Assembly (NCBI GenBank): GCA_035524895.1
Contig: DATLFI010000142.1
Location: 1-27,962, forward strand
Length of the DNA stretch: 27,962 bases
Direction: 5' to 3'
From: DATLFI01 sp035524895
GTDB lineage: Bacteria > Acidobacteriota > Thermoanaerobaculia > Multivoradales > Multivoraceae
The position numbers and the translations under genes are program-made. Positions 1-7,550 of this stretch are shown here, piece by piece; the first letter of the stretch is position 1; each line of letters starts with the position of its first letter. The notes below the pieces were generated by a model that worked only from the letters and a program-made list of their open reading frames with translations, was not told the origin of the DNA and ran no database searches.

Positions 1-390
1 CAGCGCCTCCCACTTGTTTCGCAGTCGGTCGACGATCTGGGCGTCGGCAACCGGGAGCTCGACGCCTTCGGGGAGACGCTCGCGGTTCGCCGCGAGGAAG
101 AGGGCGTCCTCGTGCCCCGGGAGGAGCACCCTCGCCCCCGACCCGTCGAGGGCAGCGACGAGATCGTCGAGGAATCCGTCGGGATCCTCTACCGGGCTCC
201 GATGCCTCCAGAAGCGGGCCACCTTCCGGGAGTACCGACACATCGCGTCGGGAGCGATGTCGCCCACGTGCACCTCGACACCCCGCCGAGCCAGCGAGTG
301 CACGATCGCATACGAGACCCGGCACCAGCCGTAGGTCACGAAAGCGGGCGGCAGGGAAGCAGGCAGGCGCTCAGGCAAGGGCCACCTCAT
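1..390 (-). CDS. ATP-grasp family ligase, N-terminal part (cut by the left edge)
   Basis: Reading the minus strand from an ATG at 390 gives 130 codons open to the window edge. The protein begins MRWPLPERLPASLPPAF and then shows a Rossmann-like start (VTYGWCRVSYAIVHSLARRG, about residues 19-38). A segment DPDGFLDDLVAALDG and then RVLLPGHEDALFLAANRERL follow, and the visible part ends RLRNKWEAL. This is the layout of the pre-ATP-grasp domain of carbamoyl-phosphate-synthase-like ATP-grasp enzymes found in polysaccharide loci. The final Lys is where the nucleotide-binding ATP-grasp domain normally starts. Such enzymes join a carboxylate to an amine or other nucleophile using ATP; the substrate here is unknown. 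The start overlaps the end of the upstream glycosyltransferase by 20 bases; other in-frame starts lie close downstream. The catalytic half is outside the window, so the family call rests on the N-terminal pattern alone. Confidence 0.72.
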   Translation of the reverse strand, partial: MRWPLPERLPASLPPAFVTYGWCRVSYAIVHSLARRGVEVHVGDIAPDAMCRYSRKVARFWRHRSPVEDPDGFLDDLVAALDGSGARVLLPGHEDALFLAANRERLPEGVELPVADAQIVDRLRNKWEAL

Positions 391-1591
391 GCTCGAGCCA
401 CTCCGCAAGCTCGTGAAGGATCTCCTGCTGGCTGAAACGCTCCTCGGCGAGAGCGCGGGCTCGGAAGCCCATCGCCGGCAGCTCCTCGCGGCGATGCAAG
501 AGCGATTCGACGGCGTCGGCGAACGCTTCACGGTCCTCCGGCGGGACGACGACGCCGCAGCGGGCCTCCGTGACCAGCTCGCTCACCCACCCTGGATAGT
601 TCACCAGGACAGGCTTACCGGCTGCCAGGTAGTCGAAGAACTTGTTGGGCGACGTGCCCCAGTAGAAGTCAGACACGTTCTGGAGGATCTGCATCCCGAC
701 GTCGAGCTCGGAGAGGAGGAGAGCGTAGGTGGCCTTGTCGACGAGGTCGAAAAAGCGCACCGAATCGAGACCCTCGTCGTCCGCGCGCTGCACCAAACGC
801 TCCTTCTCGCGGCCGTCGCCAATCAGGGCGAAGACGACGCCGTCAACTCCGCGGCGTTGCAGTGCTGCGGCAGCATCCAGCACGGCGTCGAGCCCGTTGG
901 CTGCTCCGTGGGTTCCGGTGTAGCCGAGGACGAGAGCCTCTTCGGGAACGCGGAGAAGGGAGCGTCCGTTACGCCTTTCCGGTCTGATCCCGAGCGTGTC
1001 GGCACCGTTGGGGATCATGATCACGCGATCGGGGGAGACGGACGTGCGACGGGCGATCCCCTCGCGAATCCCGGGCGCGAGGGCGACGTGCCCGGCCGCG
1101 AACCGGTACGCCATCGCTTCCCAGGCGAAGAGAGCTCTCTTGAGCACCGGATTGCGGATGATTCCCATCGCCACCGGCAGGTCGGGCCACAGGTCGCGGA
1201 CCTCGAGCACGTACGGTCTGCGATGGATCGCCCGGCCCCAGAGCGCAGGGATGCTCACGGTCAGCGGGGTCGAAGAGGCGAAGATGAGGTCCGCTTCCCG
1301 TCGCGAAACCTCTCGACATGCCAGAAGCGCGAAGCGAAGGAAGGAGGCGAGCCGACTCGAGAAGGTCTGGTGATTCGAGTAGAAGACGGGGAGCTGGACG
1401 ACCTCGAACCCATCGAGATCGATCGATCGCCCCCGAGGTCTCGCCCGGAGAGCGGAATCTCTCCAGTTCTCGCCACAGACGACCGTGACCTCGTGGCCGC
1501 GGTCGGCCAGGGTCTTGACGAGCTGATAGCCGCGAACCCCGGCCTCGCCGCGGTTGGTAGCGAAGTGCTGCTGGATGTAGAGGATTCTCAC
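371..1591 (-). CDS. GT4-type glycosyltransferase, WbuB-like
   Basis: A 406-residue protein of typical length for a GT-B fold family 4 glycosyltransferase, which transfers a sugar from a nucleotide donor to a lipid-linked acceptor at the cytoplasmic membrane face. It starts RILYIQQHFATN with a Gly-rich acceptor loop (RGEAGVRGYQLVKTLADRGH). It carries EVRDLWPDLPVAMGI around residue 130, MIPNGAD, GYTGTHGAANGLDAVLDAA at the second-domain start, and SPNKFFDYLAAGKPVLVN near residue 320. The WPD segment and the NKFFDYLAAGKPVL motif are typical of the WbuB/WcaI-like branch. The start is GTG at 1591, forming a GTGA overlap with the stop of the membrane glycosyltransferase upstream, so translation is probably coupled. 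The sugar specificity cannot be read from the sequence. Confidence 0.9.
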   Translation of the reverse strand: MRILYIQQHFATNRGEAGVRGYQLVKTLADRGHEVTVVCGENWRDSALRARPRGRSIDLDGFEVVQLPVFYSNHQTFSSRLASFLRFALLACREVSRREADLIFASSTPLTVSIPALWGRAIHRRPYVLEVRDLWPDLPVAMGIIRNPVLKRALFAWEAMAYRFAAGHVALAPGIREGIARRTSVSPDRVIMIPNGADTLGIRPERRNGRSLLRVPEEALVLGYTGTHGAANGLDAVLDAAAALQRRGVDGVVFALIGDGREKERLVQRADDEGLDSVRFFDLVDKATYALLLSELDVGMQILQNVSDFYWGTSPNKFFDYLAAGKPVLVNYPGWVSELVTEARCGVVVPPEDREAFADAVESLLHRREELPAMGFRARALAEERFSQQEILHELAEWLEHEVALA

Positions 1592-3168
1592 CCTGTTCCA
1601 GGACTGGCGCTGCCCCTTCTCCGCAGGCAGGTCCCGTTGATCGGTGCTTCGCTGGCGATCGTATAGAGATGTTGCAGTCTAGGATGGCGGAGCAGGTCGC
1701 GTTGACCCGACTTGAATGCGCCGAGTGATCTCAATTCTTCGTCTGACATTTCAGCGACCTCGGACAGAGGGGCGTCGAGGCGAAAGTTGTCGCAGATGAA
1801 AAAGGGAGCTTGCGCAATTACGAGATCCGAGCCGTAGCGGATGCTTGAGATTGCGCGATCCTTAACTGGCGTATGTGCGATCTTCGGATCATTCAAGCCG
1901 AGAAGGTCGATTGTTGGCAGCCGCGTTTGATACGGCACGAGACCGGCCCATGGAATCGCGACGAACTCTCCGGGAGGTGTCAATCGAAGGAGATATGAGG
2001 TTAGCGGATGGACCGGTGTGCTAAGAAAGCCGCGCGCCATGCGTGAGGTCAGGTCATCGATTGATGCCAGATTTGTAGCGTCGGTGGCAATCTGAAAGTA
2101 AGTCTTGCCATTCAGACTCTGCCAGAACACGAAAAGGATAGAAATGACGAGAATCCAGGTTCGGGAGGCAGAGATGCGGTCGAGAAGTACGAACAGCACA
2201 AAAAGCGACGGGGCCGCCAGAGGTACCAGGAGTCTGGATGGCCCGAACGCCGAGGAGTCGTCACCCCCGGCAACCAGGATGAACAGCACGCTGGCGGCCA
2301 GGTAGGCGAGGGATGCAAGAAGCAGGCGCCTCGCGGCTAAAGATTCTTCCCACCACGAGGGAATCTCCAGACGAGGTGTCGCGAAAGCCAAGGCGACACC
2401 TAGAGGGAGAAGAAGCCAACCGGCGCTGGGCGCAAGATACAGAGAACCCTCGAGGAGTCGCAGCCCGAGATGCCCGCCGAGGTGCTTTGCCGCGGCTGCG
2501 TTGGGTAGCAGCTGGTGAAAGAGGGCGAAGCGTGTCGCGAGGATCGGCAGCATGACTCCTAGCGCGGCACCGACGACTCTGATACGCCCGGATCTCCTCT
2601 TCCCCAGGGCCACTAGGGCGATTAACGGTACGAGAAGAAGAAATCCCTCAGGCCGTACGAGCAGCCCGAGCCCGGCCGGGATGGCGTGGCGCACGGTGAT
2701 CATCGGAGCCGAGCTCAGCCATGTCAGGTACCACCACGAGACGAGAGCCCACGCGACGTGGTCCATGCCCGAAGAGGAGAAAAACGCCAGGGGAGGGTAG
2801 CTCGCAAGGCAGAGCACCGCGCCCAGGAGGCGAGGTTCATTGACACCGCTAAGCCGCAGAGCACGACCAAAGGAAAAGACGAGGAGACAACCGACTGCAA
2901 GCCCGACGTACTTCGCGATGAGGAGGGACTCGACGGGTAGCATCTCGCCGACGACGTACACGGCGAGCCATAGCCAACTCGAGAAGCCTTCGACGCGTGG
3001 GCCGCCAGGATTCCACACGAGATCGCCATAAGTGACCAGATTGTGTGCGTAGCGGCCAAAAATGAAAGCATCGTCCAACCGCGACGAAAAGTACATGAGG
3101 GAGTGGAGAAGAAAAAAAAGGATCACGGCCGCCGAGAACAGGAGGCGGAGGTGGTCTGATCTTGGCAA
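1588..3168 (-). CDS. Multi-pass membrane glycosyltransferase, GT-C type (AftB-like N-terminus)
   Basis: A 526-residue polytopic membrane protein with about ten hydrophobic segments. After the first membrane helix comes an extracytoplasmic loop with an Asp-Asp pair (LDDAFIFGRYAHNL, residues 31-44), followed by LVWNPGGPRVEGFSSWLWLA (50-69). This arrangement is typical of GT-C enzymes that use polyprenyl-phosphate sugars, and it resembles AftB-like proteins. A soluble C-terminal domain of about 150 residues contains IPWAGLVPYQTRLPTIDLLG. The likely role is adding a side-chain sugar on the periplasmic side, which is an inference. The assigned start is TTG at 3168, nine bases after the upstream stop, with no clear Shine-Dalgarno sequence; it is kept because later starts remove the first helix. 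Base composition is unlike the neighbours: hand counts of two 60-base lines give 33/60 (1801-1860) and 30/60 G+C (2041-2100), against 43/60 at 12121-12180. Confidence 0.8.
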   Translation of the reverse strand: MPRSDHLRLLFSAAVILFFLLHSLMYFSSRLDDAFIFGRYAHNLVTYGDLVWNPGGPRVEGFSSWLWLAVYVVGEMLPVESLLIAKYVGLAVGCLLVFSFGRALRLSGVNEPRLLGAVLCLASYPPLAFFSSSGMDHVAWALVSWWYLTWLSSAPMITVRHAIPAGLGLLVRPEGFLLLVPLIALVALGKRRSGRIRVVGAALGVMLPILATRFALFHQLLPNAAAAKHLGGHLGLRLLEGSLYLAPSAGWLLLPLGVALAFATPRLEIPSWWEESLAARRLLLASLAYLAASVLFILVAGGDDSSAFGPSRLLVPLAAPSLFVLFVLLDRISASRTWILVISILFVFWQSLNGKTYFQIATDATNLASIDDLTSRMARGFLSTPVHPLTSYLLRLTPPGEFVAIPWAGLVPYQTRLPTIDLLGLNDPKIAHTPVKDRAISSIRYGSDLVIAQAPFFICDNFRLDAPLSEVAEMSDEELRSLGAFKSGQRDLLRHPRLQHLYTIASEAPINGTCLRRRGSASPGTG

Positions 3169-3177
3169 GGAGTGTCT

Positions 3178-5304
3178 CTAGCGGCAGGCCGTCAGGGTTG
3201 CTGCCGCGAGACCTGGGGACTCCCCGTGCAGCGGGTTCCAGTCGAGGCGGAAGATCTCGGCACCCGTGGAGACCTCGGTCGTCGTCGACCCCTCGAGCGT
3301 GAGCTCGGCTTCTGGCGTGAGTAGGAACACAGAGATCAATCGGGCGGGCAAAGGGCTCGACGCTGTGGCGATCACATTGAGAGCGGGCTTCCGCTGGAGG
3401 TAAGTGGGAGAAAACCAGCCGAGCGGGCCGGCGCCACCGAAGACGGTGTCGATCATGAGGGGGATCGAGCCTCCGGCTTCAAAACCGCCGGTCCCGAACC
3501 GGCATGTGCCGGCCGGGGTCTCAACCTCGACGCAACCCGCGGCGCCAACCTTCCAGCGGATTGCCCCCGCGAAGAGCCACGTAAGCCCGAGAGCGTGCTC
3601 GCCGGTGCCTCGGATGTCATCGGTCACGACCCAGGCGTGATCGTCGAGCCAGACGACGGTTCGATGATGAATGACTCCCAACCGCCTCTCGAACCCGTCA
3701 TGCCTCCCTTCGAAGACCTTTACTTGCCCGCCGGCGATAGATTCGTGCCGAAGCGATCTGCCCTGAACCCAGTCGAGCCAGAGGAAGCGAGGGCCGCGCT
3801 CCATCTGGTCGACGTGATCGATCGTCATCGCATTGTGGACAGCAGTCTTCGCCAGCGAGTTGTTCCACGGAGTCGGATGGTTGTACGAAAACGTGCCGGG
3901 GTCGCTAACTAGATTGTGACCCCGCCACCAGATGTCGACGTGCAGCATGTCGGCCTGAGCCGGCCGTTTCCGGTGCGGTCCGCAGCGCGTGAACGCCCAC
4001 GTCGATGTGCCATGGAGCGTGAAGTAGCCGGATTCGACGGCGCGGACGTCGTGCCGGCTCAGTGGCTCGGCCGGCGCGCCGAGCGGTTCCTCCCCGTAGA
4101 GCCACACGAGTGTCTCGTCCCAAAGCCCGGGCGGGAAAACCCGGCGGCGATCAACGGCCCAGAAGGCGACGGCGAGCGTCGGCCTATAGTCCCCGAGAGC
4201 ACACGAATCGAGACGGAAGAGACGGGAGCCGTCGTTCGAGCCGTAGTTTGGGGCGCGACCGCTGTCATCGGTGAGCTGGAAGAGGAGGTGGGCCGCACGG
4301 CGGACGCGATCGATGAGCCGCGCCGAGAAGGGTTGCCCGGCGAGCTCCGCGAGCCTGAGCGCCCACACGTAGCTCTCGAGGACGAGGCGGTGGTAGCCGA
4401 GGGAGTGCTGCACGTAGCCGCCATCGTCGGAGATCTGTCTCCGAGCTTCGCATTCGAGAACCTCCCGCCCTCGCGCCTCCCACCGGCTCGCTTCCCGCAG
4501 CCAAGGGAAGAGGGTGCCGAGGGTCCAAAGAGCGAGCGCCTCGTTGACGGTGTGATTGTTCTCTTGCAACAGGGCGTAGCCAATGTTCCCCTCGATGCGG
4601 TGACCGTGGGCGATCAGCATCTCGAGAAGTGAAGCGATCCTGGCCTCGTCGGTGAGGGGGGAATCGAGGAAGGCGAAGAGCCCGAAGCACCAGGCCAAGA
4701 CCCTGTAGGCGCACTCCTGGCCGCACATCCAGTGGATTCCGCCGTTCGGGGGGCTGGCCTCCCGGAAGCTCTCGACCAGCTGCCAGAAAGCCGAGTCGTA
4801 CCCGTCCTCGGGCCAGAGGGCGTGAGCTCGAACCACGAGGTAGGCCGCGCCGAAGCGAGCCGGCTCCCACGCTTCCTTGATGTCGATGTCACCGAAATCG
4901 GAGATGCTTGTCCAGTGGCGGAGAGCCGGGCTGTCTGGGCCTTCTGGCTCGCGCCAACTCGGGGGCCAGCCGATCTCTCGTGGTTCGCCCCCGAAGAGGG
5001 GCATCCTTCCGGAGGTGAGAGTGGTGATCTGGTCGCGCACTGTCTTTGCCTCGGCGCCCAGTGTCCGAGAGAGCGCGTCGCCGATCTCTTCAGGGGCTCC
5101 GAAGAAGAAAGTGCCTGCCAGAGTGCGGAGTCCGGCGGCATTCTGTGAGGGATGGGGCGGTCGGAACGTCGTGTAGGTCGTGATGGGGAGCCGCCGCGGG
5201 AGGACCCAGCGCCTTTCGAGCTCGTAGAGAGCCCGTCGACAAGTCCATCTGGCGCCATGGTCGAGGACCAGCCGGCCGACCTGTGTCGGTCGCAAACGTG
5301 TCAT
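3178..5304 (-). CDS. Heparinase II/III-like polysaccharide lyase
   Basis: A 708-residue protein with the two-part architecture of the heparinase II/III and alginate lyase superfamily. The N-terminal alpha/alpha toroid holds the catalytic-type elements ENNHTVNEA (about 248-256) and DDGGYVQHSLGYHRL (293-307). The C-terminal beta-sandwich has ADMLHVDIWWRGHNLVSDPG (451-470) and TAVHNAMTIDHVDQM (487-501). Known members cleave uronic-acid-containing glycans by beta-elimination, and similar genes are common inside polysaccharide loci. The N-terminus (MTRLRPTQVGRLVLDHGARW) has no signal peptide or membrane segment, so the visible gene predicts a cytoplasmic protein, which is odd for a lyase. The ATG at 5304 overlaps the TGA of the two-domain oxidoreductase as ATGA, so the two are translationally coupled. 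The substrate is probably the polymer made by this locus, but that is inferred from position. Confidence 0.9.
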   Translation of the reverse strand: MTRLRPTQVGRLVLDHGARWTCRRALYELERRWVLPRRLPITTYTTFRPPHPSQNAAGLRTLAGTFFFGAPEEIGDALSRTLGAEAKTVRDQITTLTSGRMPLFGGEPREIGWPPSWREPEGPDSPALRHWTSISDFGDIDIKEAWEPARFGAAYLVVRAHALWPEDGYDSAFWQLVESFREASPPNGGIHWMCGQECAYRVLAWCFGLFAFLDSPLTDEARIASLLEMLIAHGHRIEGNIGYALLQENNHTVNEALALWTLGTLFPWLREASRWEARGREVLECEARRQISDDGGYVQHSLGYHRLVLESYVWALRLAELAGQPFSARLIDRVRRAAHLLFQLTDDSGRAPNYGSNDGSRLFRLDSCALGDYRPTLAVAFWAVDRRRVFPPGLWDETLVWLYGEEPLGAPAEPLSRHDVRAVESGYFTLHGTSTWAFTRCGPHRKRPAQADMLHVDIWWRGHNLVSDPGTFSYNHPTPWNNSLAKTAVHNAMTIDHVDQMERGPRFLWLDWVQGRSLRHESIAGGQVKVFEGRHDGFERRLGVIHHRTVVWLDDHAWVVTDDIRGTGEHALGLTWLFAGAIRWKVGAAGCVEVETPAGTCRFGTGGFEAGGSIPLMIDTVFGGAGPLGWFSPTYLQRKPALNVIATASSPLPARLISVFLLTPEAELTLEGSTTTEVSTGAEIFRLDWNPLHGESPGLAAATLTACR

Positions 5305-7457
5305 GCAAAGAGTGGAACGCGGACCGGGCTCGCTGAGCCCAAGGAGTCGACGAGCGCGAGGCTCGCCCAGGACACGTTCAAAATCTCGGCGTAGGGGATG
5401 GGCGGCGGTCGATTCCCTTTTACGGCGTCCAAAAAGGCCTCTAAAAGCTCTCTGTGACCCTTGGTGCGCCGTCGCCAGCGCTTTGTCCTAGTCCGCCCTT
5501 CACGAACGATCCGCACCGAGCGAAAGTCGTCGATGAAAACGCTCTGCCCGTTGCAGGTAATCTCGATCCTCTCCTTCGGTACGCTCCGATCCCCCGTGAC
5601 GTAACTGAGCGACGCAGCGTGGCCGCCGCTCAGCCGGATCGTCGCAACGGTTTGATCCTGGCCGGGTGGTGCGGGGGTCCTCTCAGCGTAGACTCTTTCG
5701 ATCTGCGCTCCGAGAAGCGCGACGATCGTGTCGAGCGCATGGCAGGCCTCACCGATGAGGCGCCCTCCACCCTGCGCGGGATCGAGCAGCCAGTGATCGG
5801 CAGCGATTACTCCGGCATTGAATCGGTACGACAGACTGGCTGCCCCACGGTCGTCGCCGAGCGCCGCCCTGGCGAGCTCGATCGCGGGCGCGAAGCGGCG
5901 GTTGAAGCCGATAGTCCACACCGGGCACTCGGCCCCGATCTCCTCAATCGCCCGCTCCACCTCGGCGAGCTCGTCACGAGTGATGGCGAGCGGCTTTTCG
6001 ACGAATGTCGGCCGGCCTGCACGGAGACCTGCGGTGAGCTGCCCGGCATGGAGATGGTGTCTCGTGACGATAAAGACGGCTTCGACGTCCGGATCGGCGA
6101 GCACCATGTCGAACTCGGAGGTGGCATACCGGAAGCCGTGGCGGGCGCCCCGCGTAGCGGCGTGGAGACCGTGTCGGGAGCAGAGAACCTGGAACTTACA
6201 TCGCTTCGTTCTCGCGAGAGTCGGGATCAGAGCCGACGTAGCAAAGTTGCCGGCACCGACCACACCGATAGCGATACCTCGCGTGCTCTGTCCCCTCCGG
6301 CCAGGCGGGCGCGGGACGGTGATTCTCCGCTCCACTGCCTCGGGGTCCGACACCCCCGGGTACTCGAGGAGCACGCCCATATAGGGCTCCGACGCCTCGG
6401 TCACAAGCTCGTACGCCTTGTCGTACTGCCCGATCTCGAACGTGTGGCTGGTGAGCCGTGACACGTCGAGGGCACCCTTGGCGATCTGGTTGACGGCGGC
6501 CTCGATGTTGCGTTGGGCGGTCCAGCGAACGTGAGCCAGCGGGTAGTCCCGGCCGCGTTCCTCGTACTCCTGATCGTAGCGGCCGGGGCCGTACGACGAC
6601 GCGACGACGAGTTCGAGCTCCTTGTCGTAGAACGCCCGTCGTGGTACCCGAAGGCCCACGGCCCCAAGCGCCACGAGCCGCGCTCGTCGCCGAGCGATCT
6701 CGGCCGCCAGCTCTAACGGCTCGTTCGACACCGTAGCGGCCGTGAGCAGAACCGAATCGGCCCCATGCCCACCTGTCGCTTGCCCTACGACCCGGCGCAG
6801 ATCCTCGCTCCCTGGGCTGGTGGCGCCTAGTGCGTGCGCTAGATTTCGTCTGCTCTCGTCGACGTCACTCGCTATTACGTGGCAACCGGAGCTCTGCAAG
6901 AGCATGACGGCGAGTTGCCCAACCACCCCGAGGCCAATGATCACCACCGTGGAGCCCAGGCTGACCGATGCGAGACGCAGGCCGTTGAGGGCGATTGCGG
7001 CGAGAACCGCGTACGCCGCTTGGTCCAGGGGAGTCCCCGCCGGTACTCTGGCGGCGAGATTCTCCGGCACGGCGGCGACCTCGGCGTGCGGCGCGGCACA
7101 GGCAACCAAGTCTCCGGGGCGGAGCGCGCCTACTCCCGAGCCCACCTCGAGTACCAGGCCCGCCGCCGAGTACCCCAGAGCTACGGGATCGGCAAGCCGC
7201 TCCCGTACCTGCCTGACCGCCTCGGCGATTCCCTCGGCCCGGACCTTCTGGAGCACACGCTTGACCTGATCCGGCCGTTCCAGAGCCTTCCCGAGAAGCG
7301 ATCTTCCGGCCAACGTGATGATGCTGCGCTCCGTGCCGGCGGAAACGAGCGAGAACCGGTTCGAGACCAGGATCTCGAAGGGGCCGCAGGTCGGTGCCGG
7401 GAGGTGCTGCAGGACCGGGTCTCCGCCTTTGGCTGGCTGGACCACTTGCCGGATCAT
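5301..7457 (-). CDS. Fused two-domain oxidoreductase (medium-chain dehydrogenase plus Gfo/Idh/MocA)
   Basis: A 718-residue fusion. Residues 1-370 form a medium-chain dehydrogenase/reductase module with SAGTERS near the active-site position and a Rossmann motif IIGLGVVGQ (173-181). The usual catalytic-zinc Cys/His ligands are not evident. From about residue 393 a Gfo/Idh/MocA module begins, with GVVGAGNFA (398-406), the EKPL signature (487-490) and a later GGRLIGEACHALD segment that supplies the His of the family active site. Such bi-domain proteins are recurrent in bacterial polysaccharide loci, often next to heparinase-like genes as here, but their reaction is not established to my knowledge; redox modification of a sugar nucleotide or glycan is the natural guess. 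I chose ATG 7457 because the protein then starts MIRQVVQPAKGG, as relatives do. An ATG at 7541 would add 28 residues of low-complexity sequence. The stop overlaps the next start as ATGA. Confidence 0.9.
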   Translation of the reverse strand: MIRQVVQPAKGGDPVLQHLPAPTCGPFEILVSNRFSLVSAGTERSIITLAGRSLLGKALERPDQVKRVLQKVRAEGIAEAVRQVRERLADPVALGYSAAGLVLEVGSGVGALRPGDLVACAAPHAEVAAVPENLAARVPAGTPLDQAAYAVLAAIALNGLRLASVSLGSTVVIIGLGVVGQLAVMLLQSSGCHVIASDVDESRRNLAHALGATSPGSEDLRRVVGQATGGHGADSVLLTAATVSNEPLELAAEIARRRARLVALGAVGLRVPRRAFYDKELELVVASSYGPGRYDQEYEERGRDYPLAHVRWTAQRNIEAAVNQIAKGALDVSRLTSHTFEIGQYDKAYELVTEASEPYMGVLLEYPGVSDPEAVERRITVPRPPGRRGQSTRGIAIGVVGAGNFATSALIPTLARTKRCKFQVLCSRHGLHAATRGARHGFRYATSEFDMVLADPDVEAVFIVTRHHLHAGQLTAGLRAGRPTFVEKPLAITRDELAEVERAIEEIGAECPVWTIGFNRRFAPAIELARAALGDDRGAASLSYRFNAGVIAADHWLLDPAQGGGRLIGEACHALDTIVALLGAQIERVYAERTPAPPGQDQTVATIRLSGGHAASLSYVTGDRSVPKERIEITCNGQSVFIDDFRSVRIVREGRTRTKRWRRRTKGHRELLEAFLDAVKGNRPPPIPYAEILNVSWASLALVDSLGSASPVRVPLFA

Positions 7458-7550
7458 GCCGGCCCCCAAAGATTCGACGCGGAGAGCACCGCAGTATGAG
7501 TCTCGACGAGCACCTCGCGGGGAGCCGGAGGCGGGGCGCATAGAGCCGCG
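7458..7550 (-). other. 93-base gap, the largest without an assigned gene
   Basis: This lies between the TAA of the polymerase gene (7551-7553) and the chosen ATG of the oxidoreductase. An in-frame ATG at 7541 could let the oxidoreductase cover most of it. I see no convincing promoter, terminator hairpin or strong Shine-Dalgarno sequence, only a G-run shortly before 7457. Confidence 0.5.

Noticed and set aside
389..1666. 425-codon plus-strand open frame
   Set aside because: It mirrors the WbuB-like glycosyltransferase and has no recognisable domain or family motif.
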